Positions 50,801-64,000 of a DNA stretch of 64,000 nucleotides are shown in pieces. The position numbers and the translations under genes were made by a program. The notes under the pieces are model-generated. The model searched no databases and was not told the DNA's origin. It saw only the letters and a list, made by a program, of their open reading frames with translations. The stretch's first letter is position 1, and every line of letters begins with the position of its first letter. The stretch is from Actinostola sp. cb2023 (taxonomy: Eukaryota > Cnidaria > Anthozoa > Actiniaria > Actinostolidae): the NCBI GenBank assembly GCA_033675265.1, contig JAUJYZ010000617.1, positions 124,001 through 188,000 of the forward strand, written 5' to 3'.

Positions 50801-51122
50801 GGATTTCTCCTGCTACGGGTAGCACGGCTCCAGAATATGTCTGAAGCTGTGATGCACATGGCGTCAGGCTTAGATGACTGTAATGCTCCAAATAAATTTC
50901 TTTTGGTATTACGGTTACTGCAGCACCAGTATCCACCTCCATCACTAACTCCTTGCCTGCGACAACAACAGATACTGTCACCGCATCAGCACTCTTTCCA
51001 TGTACTGCAAACATACCAAGGGGATTATCTTGAACTTCAGCAACTTCAAGATGGTGAGTACCTTTCATTGCCACCTCACTGTTGTTGGGTTTGCTTCTGC
51101 AAACCTTGGCCAAGTGACCCAT
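47865..51122 (-). CDS. pol: Gypsy pol polyprotein (protease, RT, RNase H, integrase)
   Basis: 1085 codons are open from an internal ATG. The true frame extends upstream through two CCHC zinc knuckles (CYRCGGNDHLSNTC and CNSCGKMGHLAKVC, about 51,100-51,205). In order: protease VMEVDTGAAVTVI (near residue 63), RT with GFTKLDLKHAYNQL and the catalytic YIDD (near 341), RNase H with ACDASSYGIGAVI and ETDHKPLL, integrase zinc finger HEDHPGICRMK...CRAC (near 705) and the DDE core HVDYAEF, VSDNGPQFTSEEF, NGAAERYVQTL (about 770-860). It makes DNA from the element RNA and inserts it. An odd Gly run (LAGGGGGF) encoded by a poly-C stretch near 50,290-50,306 replaces the usual residues before FTKLDL. No stop lies inside pol. 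Confidence 0.95.
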   Translation of the reverse strand: MGHLAKVCRSKPNNSEVAMKGTHHLEVAEVQDNPLGMFAVHGKSADAVTVSVVVAGKELVMEVDTGAAVTVIPKEIYLEHYSHLSLTPCASQLQTYSGAVLPVAGEILVDVSYQGLKVELPLVVAEIKGQPPVLGRNWLSVIRLNWKELFKVSTVVEELTTKYKSVFGHGLGTIKEFEARIKVKPDANPKFHKARPVPYALKGVVEAELERLESEGIISKVEHSEWAAPIVVVPKSDGSIRICGDYKVTVNQAMDVDQYPLPTPQDLLSALAGGGGGFTKLDLKHAYNQLTLHPESKKFLTVNTHRGLYQYNRLPFGVASAPAIFQSTMDQILQGIPRVVCYIDDILVTAPNHSEHLQILEAVLQRLTQYGVQLKAEKCSFMQDQVQFLGHLIDAEGVHPAPEKVRAIVDAPVPTCVSELRSFLGMLQYYGKFLANLSTMLQPLNNLLREGVPWLWKPECQQAFNGAKEQLLSSKVLTHYDVNLPLVLACDASSYGIGAVISHVMENGEERPIAFASRTLSSSEKNYGQIEKEALSLVYGVKKFHQYLYGRKFIMETDHKPLLTILGPKNAVPTLAAARLQRWALILSSYQYDVKFRDTEAHANADALSRLPVDHAETSQESEIFHFSYVNDLPVTARDISYATRKDPVLSRVLQFVKNGWPDKVNDDSLLPFFHRRLELSVEQDCLLWGLRVIIPEAYRSVILCSLHEDHPGICRMKALARSYLWWPKLDSAIEEMVRNCRACQSVRKEPVTAPLIPWKWPTRVWQRIHVDYAEFEGVYYLVVVDAHSKWPEVFATSSTTATKTIDLLSVLFAAYGLPEELVSDNGPQFTSEEFGNFMKRNGITHTRTPPYHPASNGAAERYVQTLKHALKTSQVDKGQTTQQRLSSFLFSYRNTPHTVTDQTPAELFLKRKPRTRLSLLQPNLAQHVEEKQQVEKEQHDQGRTKTREFVPGDHVLVRNFRGKNKWNQGTVILRIGPLAYQVKVGDRMCHAHVDHLLPAGEQVSGCPTDNLAVEEVTASPFQNPFPLPSHPATSGSTCEETSLSVPTRESQEQERPAVVPVSAATTPERRYPKRQIKSPERLNL

Positions 51123-51290
51123 TTTACCACAGGAGTTACACTTATACTTTCTAAATCTGCAGGTGTTAGATAGATGGTCATTCCCTCCACAGCGATAACA
51201 CTCCTTGTCTTGTTCGTTCGTGCTTTTAACTCGATGAACGGTAGCTGTCGATGACCATCCGGACAGTCCGGTGTCCTTTAGCTCCGCGGA

Positions 51291-52457
51291 TTAATTTTCC
51301 GCCATCTCCATTGACTGGGCTATTTGCAGACCCCTGTGGAATTCTAAATCTCGTTCACTCAGAAGTTTACGCTGGATGGCTTCTTTCTTCAGTCCTACAA
51401 CGAAACGATCTCGTAGAGCCTCATTTAGGAAATCGCCAAATTCGCAGTGAATCGTTAACTTCTTCAATTGAGCGGCGAAATCAGACACGCTCTCGCCATC
51501 CTGTCGAAAACGATTGTTGAAGTTGAATCTCTCAGCGATAACCAATGGCTTTGGATTTAGATGCTCGGTCAGAATTTGTACCAGCTCCTTGTACTCTTTT
51601 GAATCAGGTTTATCTGGTGTAACCAGGTTCCTCAACAGACCGTACGTTTCTGGTCCAACTGCTGTCAGAAGAACGGCGACCTTTTGCTCCTTCTTGACTG
51701 CATTTGCGATCATGAAGTTTTCCTCAAGCATGTTAAGGCAGGGTCTTTTTCCGATCCTTGGAAAATCACATTTTCTGTTATATCTGCTTCCAATTTAAAC
51801 GTATGCAGTTGATTTTTGTTCCTCAAGTATCATTTAGGTTTCTTAATATTTTGAGCTTGATAGTGTTGACTTTCGGTAGTCACGTGACCTTAAGGCTATG
51901 AAAACAGATATTTGCAAACGGGGTGATGGTTGTTTTGTATTTTCAAAACATTTTTATGTGAAACAGTTAAGTTCAAAGAGCTAAATGAGAATCTGTTTGG
52001 AACGGATGACTATAGTTTTTAATTAACGATAAAATTATAATAACAGAAATAATGAACTTAGTCACGTGACCTGTTGTGTGGATTATCTCGTTAGCAAAAT
52101 AGGAAAAACATCCATTCCAAACGGAACCTTGTTATGCACCTTAAATGCAACAATATTACACAAAAGATTTCAGAAATAACTCACAACCATCACCCCATTT
52201 CCAAATCTATATTTCCTCCGTCAATAGGTCACGTGACCATGGAATGTCAAAAATGTCAAACTGAAAATGTCAAGCAACCTAAATATCACTTTAGGACCAA
52301 ACTTCAAATTAGTAGGTTTAAACTGGAAGAAGATATTTGAAAACATAGAAAGTGTAAAAAGACCCTGCCTTAACATGCTTGAGTCCAGTCGCTCCACGTA
52401 GGATTCGAAGTTTTCTTTCGCTTTGTCAAACTCTTTGATTTGTCCAATAACACTCAT
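51291..52457 (-). pseudogene. gag: Gypsy gag, interrupted
   Basis: The first part starts at the ATG at 52457 (MSVIGQIKEFDKAKENFESY) and is broken by a foldback insertion at about 51733-52376. The second part (51731-51291) carries capsid-like sequence (GPETYGLLRNLVTPDKP, FNNRFRQDGESVSDFAAQLK). A TAA at 51293-51291 then stops it, yet the same frame continues in register through about 85 bp to the zinc knuckles and pol. The stop lies before the nucleocapsid, not at a usual gag-pol recoding site, so a nonsense mutation is more likely than programmed readthrough. Confidence 0.85.
51733..52376. repeat. TTAA-flanked foldback inserted in gag
   Basis: TTAA-GGCAGGGTCTTTTT at the left and AAAAAGACCCTGCC-TTAA at the right are exact inverses. 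The mirror symmetry extends outward over CTCAAGCATG on both sides. The interior shows further inverted blocks, such as GTCACGTGACC and ATTCCAAACGGAACC with partners. No coding content. Confidence 0.8.
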
Positions 52458-52478
52458 GATCCCGTCCTCGTCGCCAGA

Positions 52479-52637
52479 TGTAATATTCTAAGCCTTAGTA
52501 CTAATAGAAATGACAATACAATGACACCAGCTAACTGACTCAACTTGGTCGCCTTTTATTGCACTCGACAAGACAAAGCTACCAGACCATGCGGTCTGCC
52601 ATATAAGGAAAGGTACACAGGTAACCCAATTATTACA
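52479..52637 (-). repeat. 5' LTR of the Gypsy element
   Basis: Identical by eye to the other LTR over 159 bp. It is followed in element direction by TC and then the primer-binding-site-like TGGCGACGAGGACGGG (plus 52460-52476). The matching tRNA was not determined. Target duplication ACTAC follows at 52638. Confidence 0.95.
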
Positions 52638-53056
52638 ACTACTAATTAGTTGTCAGTGTTTATTAGATGCAAAGAAACAAACGAAAACAAAAGAGTGAGT
52701 GTCTAATAGTGTGTATTGGTGTAGTTAGTGAATGTCTAATAGTGTGTAATGGTGTAGTTAGTAGAGTGATTTCAATAAACCTGGGCACTACTAATTAGCT
52801 GGCAGTGTTTATTAGATGCAAAGAAACAAAAGAAAACAAAAGAGTGAGTGTCTAATAATAATAATAATAATGGTCGTTCTTATATAGCGCATTTCACATT
52901 CGTTCCAATGCGCTTTACAACCGATGGAGGACTTTTTCTGGCTGCATATGAAGGCGCCCATGGCAGCTGAGCAGCTTACAATCATGAGGAGCGTAATTGT
53001 GTAATGGTGTGTAATGGTGTAGTTAGCAATGCCCAGGTTTATTGAAATCACTCTAC
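52638..53056. repeat. MITE-derived satellite, right part with closing inverted end
   Basis: The array resumes directly after the Gypsy target duplication with ACTAATTAGTTGTCAGTGTT. It contains one more full unit and an inserted SINE-like stretch (52853-52990: TATATAGCGCATTTCACATT, CCAATGCGCTTTACAACCGA). It ends with TGCCCAGGTTTATTGAAATC-ACTCTA, the inverse of the MITE's opening end. Confidence 0.85.
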
Positions 53057-53104
53057 TGAGATGACTATGGCCCTGTTTTATTATTATTATTATTATTATT
53101 ACAT

Positions 53105-53710
53105 GAGAGAGATATAGCCCTAGCACTAGGGTCAACTCTATTGTTCGCATATTCCCTGTGGATGATAAAACAATAGAATTGTCCCTACTGCTAGCTAGGC
53201 TTATCTCTCTCTCTCATGTTCGCATATTCTCTGTGGACGATAAAACAATAGAATTGTCCCTACTGCTAGGGTTATCTCTCTCTCATGTTCACATATTCTC
53301 TGTGGATGATAAAACAATAGAATTGTCCCTACTGCTGGGGTTATCTCTCTCTCATGTTCACATATTCTCTGTGGATGATAAAACAATAGAATTGTCCCTA
53401 CTGCTAGGGTTATCTCTCTCTCATGTTCACATATTCTCTGTGGATGATAAAACAATAGAATTGTCCCTACTGCTAGGCTTATCTCTCTCTCTCATGTTCG
53501 CATATTCCCTGTGGATGATAAAACAATAGAATTGTCCCTACTGCTAGGGTTATCTCTCTCTCATGTTCGCATATTCTCTGTGGATGATAAAACAATAGAA
53601 TTGTCCCTACTGCTAGGGTTATCTCTCTCTCATGTTCACATATTCTCTGTGGATGATAAAACAATAGAATTGTCCCTACTGCTGGGGTTATCTCTCTCTC
53701 ATGTAAACGC
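53105..53710. repeat. 69-bp tandem repeat, about 9 copies
   Basis: The unit reads TGTTCACATATTCTCTGTGG, ATGATAAAACAATAGAATTG, TCCCTACTGCTAGGGTTATC, TCTCTCTCA. As 69 is a multiple of 3, frames persist on both strands (DDKTIELSLLLGLSLSHVHI; FYHPQRICEHEREITLAVG). No start context, splice context or family match supports a protein. Confidence 0.9.
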
Positions 53711-54136
53711 GGCCTAAGTTCAAGACGGGTTTATTGCTGGGTTGCAATCAATCCCTGGAGATTTAAAGTACAAAGACGCAGCGACCATGTTGGTGGTACA
53801 AACAAGAGAAGTTAATAAGGCATGCTTTGTTATACGGATCCAACATGGCCGCCATGACGTCACGTGCAAACCAGCAATAGACGAGAAGCCTGTCGCCGTA
53901 AAAGCATAGAGTACATTACAGTAGAGTTAGAAGAATCATTGAGGGATGAGAAGGGAAGGGGAAGGGAAGGGAGAACTGGGGGTAACAAGGAATATTTTTG
54001 TTTGGTGAGTGGGAGGGGTGGGGAGAGCTCGAGAGAGTGGAAGTAGCCATGTTGGAATTTAATTAATTATATAGCTTGGCCATCCAACATGGCTGCCATC
54101 ACGTGATCATGCCAGGCAAGGTATTTTGTTTTGTGT

Positions 54137-58455
<4,319 letters not shown>

Positions 58456-58489
58456 CTAAACAAAAACGAAAATATTCATTCCTTCATTA

Positions 58490-58885
58490 CACTCTGAAAC
58501 TCTGAAACTCTGAAACTCTGAAACTCTGAAACTCTGAAACTCTGAAACTCTGAAACTCTGAAACTCTGAAACTCTGAAACTCTGAAACTCTGAAACTCTG
58601 AAACTCTGAAACTCTGAAACTCTGAAACTCTGAAACTCTGAAACTCTGAAACTCTGAAACTCTGAAACTCTGAAACTCTGAAACTCTGAAACTCTGAAAC
58701 TCTGAAACTCTGAAACTCTGAAACTCTGAAACTCTGAAACTCTGAAACTCTGAAACTCTGAAACTCTGAAACTCTGAAACGCTGAAACGCTGAAACTCTG
58801 AAACTCTGAAACGCTGAAACGCTGAAACTCTGAAACTCTGAAACGCTGAAACTCTGAAACTCTGAAACTCTGAAACTTTGAAAAT
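58490..58885. repeat. 10-bp satellite (GAAACTCTGA), about 39 copies
   Basis: Perfect for about 280 bp, then with GAAACGCTGA variants, then decaying to GAAAATACGA. It begins 35 bp from the PAN exon acceptor at 58456. The minus frames (Arg-Val-Ser-Glu-Phe-Gln repeats) are artefacts. Confidence 0.97.
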
Positions 58886-59089
58886 ACGAAAATACGAAAA
58901 TATGAAAATATGAAAATAAAGAAATGAGAAATAACCAACGAGGCGCGTTAACCTAGTTGGTTATAATCATCTCATATCCAACAAGCGCGAATGGAATAAT
59001 TGTTGCAGTAAATACTCGATCAACCTCGGTTTTTCCTTTCATAAAATATTCATATTTTTTGCCATTAAAAGAAAGGCGATGTTGAATGG

Positions 59090-60100
59090 GCTTGTATCGC
59101 CTGTCACGTGACTTTTTAAATTTTCACCGAAGACAAACGAAAATATCATAACTTGAAAGAGCATGCTAAAATTAGTAAAAATTTCAAAAATATCAAGCAA
59201 ATAAGACAAAAGCTTTTAAAAGGCTTTCAAAATTTCCCGCTTTGACAATTAAGGATTTGTATGGGTTTTTCGCTTGGAAGGCAAGCTGTGTTTGTTGCCT
59301 TCCAACTGACGTTTCCTTCCATAAAAGGCAAAGTTTGAATGCCTTAGCTATTTATTTACTTACTTCACTTCAAACTTTCCACTTTTACTAATTTTAGTAT
59401 GCTCTTTCCAGTTATGGTATTTTCGTTCGTCTTGTTTGAGAATTGAAGTCACGTGACAGGTGATATGAGCCCATTGGATTGAAATATTTCACTTACTGCA
59501 TGCAGACTAACTATAAAGTTTATTATTATTATTATTATTATTCAGTCTTATTATTCGTTACTTTGGACATATTTCTCAGTTAGGATTTTTCATTTTCAAA
59601 ACGTACTAAAACATAGATATCAACGGTTAGTTTTCGTGCAGTTCAGTTCAGGTTGTCAAAGTTACTCAGTCTGAGAGTGTGGTCTCTCGGTGGTGCCTGC
59701 TGATGATCAATGGGCTTGTGTCACCTGTCACGTGACTTTTTAAATTTTCACCGAAGACAAACGAAAATATCATAACTTGAAAGAGCATACTAAAATTAGT
59801 AAATGTTGAAAAGTTCAAAGGAATCAAGCAAATAAGACAAAAGTTAAAGGCTTTCAAAGTTTCCCGCTTTGACAAGGATTTGTATGGGTTTTCGCTTGGA
59901 GGGCAAGCGTTGCCTTCCAACGTACATTTTCATACAAAAAAGGCAAAGTTTGAATGCCTGTAACTATTGCCCTATTTACGTATTTCCCTTCAAACTTTCC
60001 ACTTTTACTAACTATAGCATCCTCTTTCCAGTTATGTTATTTTCGTTTGTCTTCGGTGAAAATTTAAAAAGTCACGTGACAGGTGACACAAGCCCATTCT
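59090..60100. repeat. Two copies of foldback family E
   Basis: 59090-59475 and 59700-60100. Each starts GGGCTTGT(A/G)TC(A/G)CCTGTCAC-GTGACTTTTTAAATTTTCAC and ends with the inverse. The second copy is the most complete, with AATGGGCTTGTGTCACCTGT mirrored at its right end by ACAGGTGACACAAGCCCATT. Centre: CGCTTGGAGGGCAAGCGTTG. Confidence 0.85.
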
Positions 60101-63100
60101 GTGAGTAGAGCGCGGTTTGTCAGTTCGTTCTCTCCCTTGCTTCGAGGGTTTGAGATAAGTGTTGATGTAGAATACAGAATATAGTATGAAGTAAGTGATA
60201 TAAAACACTTGACACGTTTAAACTGACAAGTTTTCAGTATTTTATTTTATTTATTTTTATATCGAACTGTGGGGAATTCGGCTTTAATCACTGCTGTTTA
60301 TAGATTATACTTTCTTTCCGTGTTTGCAAGGTTATGTAATGACGCTCATTCATGTGGATTTTGCTCAGTGCGCCGCCAGCTTCTTTCAACTGTTTCTAAA
60401 TTTAGCCGCCATGTTTGAAAACACGCAACCAAAAAAATCATAATTGCTTCAAATATAGATTTATCCACTCAAGCTGCAGGCCGAGCTGTTATTATGCCGA
60501 TGAGGGTTTGTAGTTTGGCAAAAAAACTAGAAAATTACTTCGGCTTTTGAATTTGTCGTCATTCAAAGAGTAAACTTTATCAAACAAACTACAAATTCGA
60601 CGACGTCACAGCAGTCGTCAAAGTCAACTTAGAAATCTGAGCGAAATCAGCTGCTCTGCTGAGAAAGGATAATTTCTAATTGTCTGGTTTCTAAATATCA
60701 GATGTATTGATGTCTATCCCACAGTATTTACTGTAGTTTGGTGGCTGTTACCGCTTTTCTACGTTTTACAAAATGCATTAAATGTCTTTGTGTAGTTGCT
60801 GTTTTGCCCCTCCCAGATAATGATCCTAGATTGTTTTAATACTATTTTCAAAGAAAAAAATATGTCCTTGCAATGTTTACAAAAGCTAGATACAGGATAG
60901 CCTTGAAACGCTGTAGGATGAAGTCGCGAAAGTTAACAAAGAAATCCAAAACAAAGGAAAAATTTGACATATTTTGTCATAAATGAATTAAGAAGTAACG
61001 AAGGCGATGACAGAAGATATATTTTTGTTAAGCTGATTAGAACTGATTAGTACACTTCAAAACAACTTAGTTACCATATACTGAAGAAATACAAACTAAA
61101 AAACTAGAAAACTTCTTTTGAATTTGTCGTCATTCAAAGAGGACCAAAGAAGTAAACTTTGTCAAACAAACTACAAATTCGCTTGAATTTTCACTGAAGA
61201 CAAACGAAAATATAATAACTTGAAAGAGCATACTAAAATTAGTAAAAGTGGAAAATTTCAAAGGAATCAAGCAAATAAGACAAAAGTTAAAGGCTTTCAA
61301 AGTTTCCCGCTTTGACAAGGATTTGTATGGGTTTTTTGCTTGGAGGGCAAGCGTTGCCTTCCAACATACATTTCCATACAAAAAAGGTCAAGTTTGAATG
61401 CCTGTAACTATTGCCGTATTTACGTATTTCCCTTCAAACTTTCCACTTTTACTCATGCTCTTTCCAGTTATGGTATTTTCGTTTGTCTTCGGTGAAAATT
61501 TAAAAAGTCACGTGACAGGTGACACAAGCTCATTCAGTGTGAGTAGAGCGCGGTTTGTCAGTTCGTTCTCTCCCTTGCTTCGAGGGTTTGAGATAAGTGT
61601 TGATGTAGAATACAGAATGTAGTATGAAGTAAGTGATATAAAACACTTGACACGTTTAAACTGACAAGTTTTCAGTATTTTATTTTATTTATTTTTATAT
61701 CGAACTGTGGGGAATTCGGCTTTAATCACTGCTGTTTATAGATTATACTTTCCGTGTTTGCAAGGTTATGTAATGACGCTCATTCATGTGGATTTTGCTC
61801 AGTGCGCCGCCAGCTTCTTTCAACTGTGCTAAATTTAGCCGCCATGTTTGAAAACACGCAAATACGAACAAAAAAAATCACAATTGCTTCAAATATAGAT
61901 TTATCCACTCAAGCTGCAGGCCGAGCTGTTATTATGCCGGTGAGGGTTTGTAGTTTGGCGAAAAAACTAGAAAACTTCTTTTGAATTTGTCGTCATTCAA
62001 AGAGTAAACTTTATCAAACACTACAAATTCGACGACGTCACAGCAGTCGTCAAAGTCAACTAGAAATCTGAGCGAAATCAGCTGCTCTGCTGAGAAAGGA
62101 TAATTTCTAATTGTCTGGATTCTAATTGTTTATTCCACAGTATTTACTGTAGTTTGGTGGCTGTTACCGCTTTTCTACGTTTTACAAAATGCATTAAATG
62201 TCTTTGTGTAGTTGCTGTTTTGCCCCTCCCAGACAATGATCCTAGATTGTTTTAATACTATTTTCAAAGAAAAAAATATGTCCTTGCAATGTTTACAAAA
62301 GCTAGATACAGGATAGCCTTGAAACGCTGTAGGATGAAGTCGCGAAAGTTAACAAAGAAATCCAAAACAAAGGAAAAATTTGACATATTTTGTCATAAAT
62401 GAATTAAGAAGTAGCGAAGGCGATGACAGAAGATATATTTTCGTTAAGCTGATTAGAACTGATTAGCACACTTCAAAACAACTTAGTTACCACATACTGA
62501 AGAAATACAAACTAAAAAACTAGACTGAAACTTCTTTTGAATTTGTCGTCATTCAAAGAGGACCAAAGAAGTAAACTTTGTCAAACAAACTACAAATTCG
62601 CTTGAATTTTCACTGAAGACAAACGAAAATATAATAACTTGAAAGAGCATACTAAAATTAGTAAAAGTGGAAAATTTCAAAGAAATCAAGCAAATAAGAC
62701 AAAAGTTAAAGGCTTTCAAAGTTTCCCGCTTTGACAAGGATTTGTATGGGTTTTTCGCTTGGAGGGCAAGCGTTGCCCTCCAACATACATTTCCATACAA
62801 AAAAGGTCAAGTTTGAATGCCTGTACCTATTGCCGTATTTACTTAATTCCCTTCAAACTTTCCACTTTTACTCATGCTCTTTCCAGTTATGGTATTTTCG
62901 TTTGTCTTCGGTGAAAATTTAAAAAGTCACGTGACAGGTGACACAAGCTCATTCAGTGTGAGTAGAGCGCGGTTTGTCAGTTCGTTCTCTCCCTTGCTTC
63001 GAGGGTTTGAGATAAGTGTTGATGTAGCTGATACAGAATGTAGTATGAAGTAAGTGATATAAAACACTTGACACGTTTAAACTGACAAGTTTTCAGTATT

Positions 63101-64000
63101 TTATTTTATTTATTTTTATATCGAACTGTGGGGAATTCGGCTTTAATCACTGCTATTCATATATGATACTTTCTTTCCGTGTTTGCAAGGTTATGTAATG
63201 ACGCTCATTCATGTGGATTTTGCTCAGTGCGCCGCCAGCTTCTTTCAACTGTTGCTAAATTTAGCCGCCATGTTTGAAAACACGCAAATACGAACAAAAA
63301 AAATCATAATTGCTTCAAATATAGATTTATCCACTCAAGCTGCAGGCCGAGCTGTTTTTATGCCGGTGAGGGTTTGTAGTTTGGCGAAAAAACTAGAAAA
63401 CTTCTTTTGAATTTGTCGTCATTCAAAGAGTAAACTTAATTATCAAACACTACAAATTCGACGACGTCACAGCAGTCGTCAGTCAACTAGAAATCTGAGC
63501 GAAATCAGCTGCTCTGCTGAGAAAGGATACTTTCTAATTGTCTGGTTTCTAATTGTTTATCCCACAGTATTTACTGTAGTTTGGTGGCTGTTACCGCTTT
63601 TCTACGTTTTACAAAATGCATTAAATGTCTTTGTGTAGTTGCTGTTTTGCCCCTCCCAGATAATGATCCTAGATTGTTTTAATACTATTTTCAAAGAAAA
63701 AAATATGTCCTTGCAATGTTTACAAAAGCTAGATACAGGATAGCCTTGAAACGCTGTAGGATGAAGTCGCGAAAGTTAACAAAGAAATCCAAAACAAAGG
63801 AAAAATTTGACATATTTTGTCGAAGCAGCGAAGACGATGACAGAAGATATATTTTAGTTACTGATTAGAACTGATTCACAACAACTTACCATATACTGAA
63901 GAAATACAAACGGCTTGAATAAAGATGCAAAAGAGCCAAACATGGCCGAACAGACAAAAGTCGACCATCATGAGAAACATCTGTTCCGGGGGAAACGACC
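60101..64000. repeat. Tandem array of a roughly 1.42-kb unit, three copies
   Basis: GAGTAGAGCGCGGTTTGTCA recurs at 60103, 61541 and 62960 (spacing 1438 and 1419 bp), and the DNA between is nearly identical. Each unit ends with a family E foldback (61183-61525, 62605-62945). The third unit diverges after about 63,820 and runs off the window. No gene was recognised; small frames such as FENTQIRTKKI recur in each unit with no family match. Confidence 0.92.

Larger units (their letters stand above)
47621..52637 (-). mobile_element. Ty3/Gypsy LTR retrotransposon, complete with LTRs, gag damaged
   Basis: 159-bp direct LTRs at 47621-47779 and 52479-52637 are identical by eye, begin TGTAATATTC, end AATTATTACA, and are flanked by a 5-bp target duplication ACTAC. 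The element is transcribed on the minus strand: 5' LTR at 52637-52479, then a likely primer-binding site TGGCGACGAGGACGGG, gag, pol, a purine tract AGGGGAAAGGAGA and the 3' LTR. The order protease - RT - RNase H - integrase is that of Ty3/Gypsy. It looks most like Mag/K02A2.6-type elements, without envelope or a recognisable chromodomain (tentative). It sits inside the satellite array. Confidence 0.95.

Noticed and set aside
53158..53717. Repeat protein encoded by the 69-bp units
   Set aside because: Frames are open only because 69 is divisible by 3. There is no conserved start or splice signal, and both strands are open.
58456..58938. Minus frame with RVSEFQSF repeats
   Set aside because: 10-bp satellite; 30 bp make ten codons, so all frames stay open.

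Overview
This is eukaryotic, animal-type nuclear DNA. Its genes are split by many introns with GT/AG borders, the introns are long and AT-rich, and simple repeats, minisatellites and foldback (MITE-like) transposons make up much of the window. Proteins with PAN-like, EGF and 'skeletal organic matrix protein 5-like' fibrinogen-type domains, together with the repeat style, point to an anthozoan cnidarian, probably a stony coral. The species is inferred, not read from the sequence.

Layout. Positions 1-9,300 hold the 3' two thirds of a glycogen phosphorylase gene (+). Positions 9,317-12,000 are intergenic foldback elements. Positions 12,015-28,507 are a compact block of four housekeeping genes in alternating orientation: IPPK (-), TRMT61B (+), SPDYA/Speedy (-) and PAF1 (+). 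IPPK/TRMT61B and SPDYA/PAF1 are head-to-head with gaps of about 300-380 bp, so each pair probably shares a promoter. TRMT61B and SPDYA are tail-to-tail, as I recall them being in human. From 28,860 to 38,022 lies a minus-strand gene for a secreted PAN-EGF-EGF-fibrinogen-like protein, with a decayed Penelope-like retroelement and a 1.9-kb minisatellite in its introns. Positions 38,023-53,710 are almost gene-free: foldbacks, a roughly 58-bp array (42.2-44.1 kb), and a MITE-derived satellite (45.5-53.06 kb) into which a Ty3/Gypsy LTR retrotransposon has inserted (47,621-52,637). Positions 54,137-58,455 hold a second, paralogous minus-strand PAN-EGF-EGF-EGF gene with a different C-terminal domain. 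From 58,490 to the end are a 10-bp satellite, copies of a foldback with GTCACGTGAC in its ends, and three tandem copies of a roughly 1.42-kb unit.

The genes do not form one pathway: glycogen breakdown, inositol hexakisphosphate synthesis, mitochondrial tRNA methylation, CDK activation, transcription elongation, and two secreted adhesion-type proteins.

Quality note. Several well-conserved exons carry a single-base length change in or beside a homopolymer (glycogen phosphorylase near 524, 4,054 and 4,082; SPDYA at 17,140; the second PAN gene at 58,353), and there are several very long poly-G/C runs. Long-read assembly error is the simplest explanation, so I do not call these genes pseudogenes. 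No single undescribed system stands out. The best candidates for new biology are the poly-G-capped foldback family, the satellite grown inside a MITE, the hammerhead-like motif in the Penelope relic, and the C-terminal swap between the tandem PAN/EGF paralogues.
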